A stretch of 64,000 nucleotides of DNA, taken from the NCBI RefSeq assembly GCF_963676815.1, contig NZ_OY781365.1, positions 2,080,501 to 2,144,500 on the forward strand. The letters run 5' to 3'. Position numbers and translations under genes: made by a program. Shown here in pieces: positions 62,158 through 64,000 of this stretch. The notes beneath the pieces were generated by a model, which searched no databases, was not told where the DNA came from, and saw only the letters and a program-made list of their open reading frames with translations. The first letter of the stretch is position 1. Every line of letters starts with the position of its first letter. Source of the stretch: an uncultured Draconibacterium sp. (GTDB lineage: Bacteria > Bacteroidota > Bacteroidia > Bacteroidales > Prolixibacteraceae).

Positions 62158-64000
62158 ATGAAAAAAAAATCGGAAGCATTGGGTATTTTATACCCATTTG
62201 CGAAAAAAATGATGTTAATTATGAGGTTAACAATTTTCCTTGTTTTGGTATCAGTTTTGGCCAGTACGGCCAGCGTTTATTCACAAACGACTAAACTAAC
62301 TGTTAAAATGAATAACAGTAGAATAGCTGATGTATTCGATGCTATCGAACAACAAAGCGATTTCTACTTTTTTTATAACCGCGATCTATTCGATGATAAC
62401 CAAATTGTATCGATTGAAGTTGAAGGAAAAACTGTTGAAGCAATTCTGGATGAATTGTTTGAAGGACAATCGGTTACATACGAGATTGTAGATCAGGATA
62501 TTTTAATAAAAACCGTTGAAGAAAAAGTAAGTAGCGATTCAAAGGCTCAACAAGAAAAATCTGTAAGTGGTAAAATTTCCGACAAATCAGGAGAACCATT
62601 GCCGGGTGTAACTGTGGTGGTTAAAGGAACAACCAATGGTACCATTACTGATTTTGATGGTAACTATACCATTGCCAGTGTGCCAGATGGAGCAACATTG
62701 CAATATTCTTTTGTGGGAATGAGATCACAGGAAATTGTAGTTGGCGACCAAAGTGTTATCAACATTACCATGGAAGAAGAAACCATTGGTTTGGAAGAAG
62801 TTGTGGCAGTAGGTTATGGTACGCAATCAAAAAGAGTTGTAACCGGTTCTATTCAGTCGGTTGATTCAGATGAATTGTCGGATATGCCTGTAACAACTAC
62901 TGCGCAAAAACTTCAGGGTAAATTGTCGGGTGTACAAATCAGTCAAACAACCGGTAAACCGGGCGAAGGAATGAAAGTTCGCGTACGTGGACAGGCATCA
63001 TTAACTGCCGGTAGCGATCCGTTGTACGTTGTTGATGGATTCCCGATTGAAGGCGATATCAGCTTCTTAAATCCAAACGAAATTGAAAGTCTTTCAGTAC
63101 TTAAAGATGCTTCGTCAGCAGCACTTTATGGATCGAGAGCTGCCAACGGTGTAGTTTTGGTTACTACAAAACGTGGAAAACCGGGAAGAACAGCCATTTC
63201 GCTTTCATCAAATTTTGGTTTTCAACAAGTGCCTCAGGAAGGTCGCCCGGATATGATGAACGCGACAGAATTTGCAACCTTTAAAAAAGAGTCATTAGAA
63301 GACTTAGGTTTGGCTGTTCCTGAAGTATGGCAAAATCCAACAAAATACGGTGCAGGAACCGATTTTTACGATGAGTTGTTGCGTATTGCACCAATGCAAG
63401 ATCATAGTTTAAGTTTTAGCAGTAGCGGTGAAAATAGCAGTACAACAGCTGTTTTAGGATACCTGAACCAGGACGGAGTAATTAAAAATTCAGAATATGT
63501 TAGGTATTCATTGCGTATTAATTCTGACTTTAAAATTAGCGATAAAGTAAAAACAGGATTTAGTGTTGCACCAACTTATATCGACCAGTGCGGACCAAAT
63601 ACAGATGGTGTTAACTGGGGTGGTGGTTTGTTGGCAGGCGCATTAACAACATGGCCAATTTTTGATCCTTACAACGAGGATGGTACCATGGCGCAAAACT
63701 TTTACGAGCCAACAACCGGAACGCGGCAGGCAAACCCACTTTGGACAGCTGAAGCTGAATCGAGAGATACTAAAACCATGCGTTTATTGTCAAGTGCTTT
63801 TGCACAGTACGAGCCAATTAGTGGTATGGTATTCAAAACATCAATCAACTACCAGTATTCGAGCACAAAATATAAGCAGGTTACACCTTCAACTGTTGGT
63901 GCAACAACACCATCAGTACCAAATGCAGTAATGCGTAAATCGGGATACAGCTCGTGGTTGAATGAAAACACCCTGACGTACAAAAAATCGTTTGGCGACC
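62158..64000 (+). CDS. STN-containing SusC-type TonB receptor, C-terminus outside window
   Basis: The open frame from the ATG at 62158 runs beyond the window (614 residues visible). It has a long signal region (about 1-43), an STN domain (about 45-115; IADVFDAIEQQSDFYFFYNRDLFDD), a CarboxypepD_reg-like domain (about 140-220), the SusC signature region (EEVVAVGYGTQSKRVVTGSI) and plug (to about 345; ALYGSRAANGVVLVTTKRGK), then the barrel start. The STN domain should contact FecR and signal ligand uptake. A SusD gene would be expected just beyond the window. Confidence 0.94.
   Translation, partial: MKKKSEALGILYPFAKKMMLIMRLTIFLVLVSVLASTASVYSQTTKLTVKMNNSRIADVFDAIEQQSDFYFFYNRDLFDDNQIVSIEVEGKTVEAILDELFEGQSVTYEIVDQDILIKTVEEKVSSDSKAQQEKSVSGKISDKSGEPLPGVTVVVKGTTNGTITDFDGNYTIASVPDGATLQYSFVGMRSQEIVVGDQSVINITMEEETIGLEEVVAVGYGTQSKRVVTGSIQSVDSDELSDMPVTTTAQKLQGKLSGVQISQTTGKPGEGMKVRVRGQASLTAGSDPLYVVDGFPIEGDISFLNPNEIESLSVLKDASSAALYGSRAANGVVLVTTKRGKPGRTAISLSSNFGFQQVPQEGRPDMMNATEFATFKKESLEDLGLAVPEVWQNPTKYGAGTDFYDELLRIAPMQDHSLSFSSSGENSSTTAVLGYLNQDGVIKNSEYVRYSLRINSDFKISDKVKTGFSVAPTYIDQCGPNTDGVNWGGGLLAGALTTWPIFDPYNEDGTMAQNFYEPTTGTRQANPLWTAEAESRDTKTMRLLSSAFAQYEPISGMVFKTSINYQYSSTKYKQVTPSTVGATTPSVPNAVMRKSGYSSWLNENTLTYKKSFGD

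Noticed and set aside
1..64000. CRISPR arrays, rRNA genes, transposase genes
   Set aside because: I looked for spaced direct repeats, 16S/23S signatures and IS transposases and found none that I could support.

Overview
The window is a 64 kb stretch of chromosome from a member of the Bacteroidota, probably class Bacteroidia and of the Marinilabiliales/Prolixibacteraceae type (the family level is inference). The signs are SusC/SusD pairs, a hybrid two-component regulator, FecI/FecR pairs, STN domains, DUF4175 and DUF5686 proteins, TAnnTTTG-type -7 promoter elements, few Shine-Dalgarno sequences, and AT-rich DNA.

Region 1 (1-24 kb) is housekeeping DNA: a partial polysaccharide flippase, glutaminyl cyclase, ruvB, a lone response regulator, then a plus-strand run (DUF4175 protein, anti-sigma-type ATPase, ybeY, mnmG, apt, uvrC, mnmA) facing a minus-strand run (rsgA, tdh, an FtsX/LolE-type permease, rbfA). 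Three near-perfect ParB sites (parS) lie at 10.3, 14.9 and 16.6 kb, and an AT-rich gap at 3.8-4.3 kb has two DnaA boxes. The window therefore probably lies beside the replication origin. A sigma factor/FecR unit follows, whose partners are two secreted STN-domain proteins (a retropepsin-PDZ protein and a DUF5686 protein) instead of a TonB receptor. A divergent MFS transporter closes the region.

Region 2 (24.2-42.8 kb) is an integrated mobilizable island in tRNA-Leu(CAA). A 23 bp piece of the tRNA 3' end is repeated 18.6 kb downstream. A tyrosine recombinase sits at the tRNA end; MobC, a MOB-type relaxase, a possible oriT and a DUF4143-type ATPase sit at the other end. In between is metabolic cargo: a three-gene biotin-dependent acyl-CoA carboxylase, a porin, an AspT/YidE-type transporter, metE behind a cobalamin riboswitch, and nrdD-nrdG-cobO-PAS behind a second cobalamin riboswitch. 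The cargo thus includes a vitamin B12-repressed set of B12-independent enzymes. A small cysteine-rich CWC gene occurs just inside the left end and, as a diverged copy, just outside the right end.

Region 3 (43-60 kb) is a polysaccharide utilization locus on the minus strand: MFS sugar porter, fructokinase, SusC, SusD, a GH32-like protein that has lost two of three catalytic residues, an active-type GH32, and a GH36 alpha-galactosidase. A divergent hybrid two-component regulator with a sugar-binding sensor domain lies upstream. GH36 plus GH32 plus fructokinase suggests raffinose-family oligosaccharides or other sucrose-based glycans. A phased repeat array between regulator and operon is a candidate operator. 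An esterase gene follows.

Region 4 (60.3-64 kb) starts a second uptake locus: ECF sigma factor, FecR anti-sigma factor, then an STN-containing SusC-type receptor that runs off the window end.
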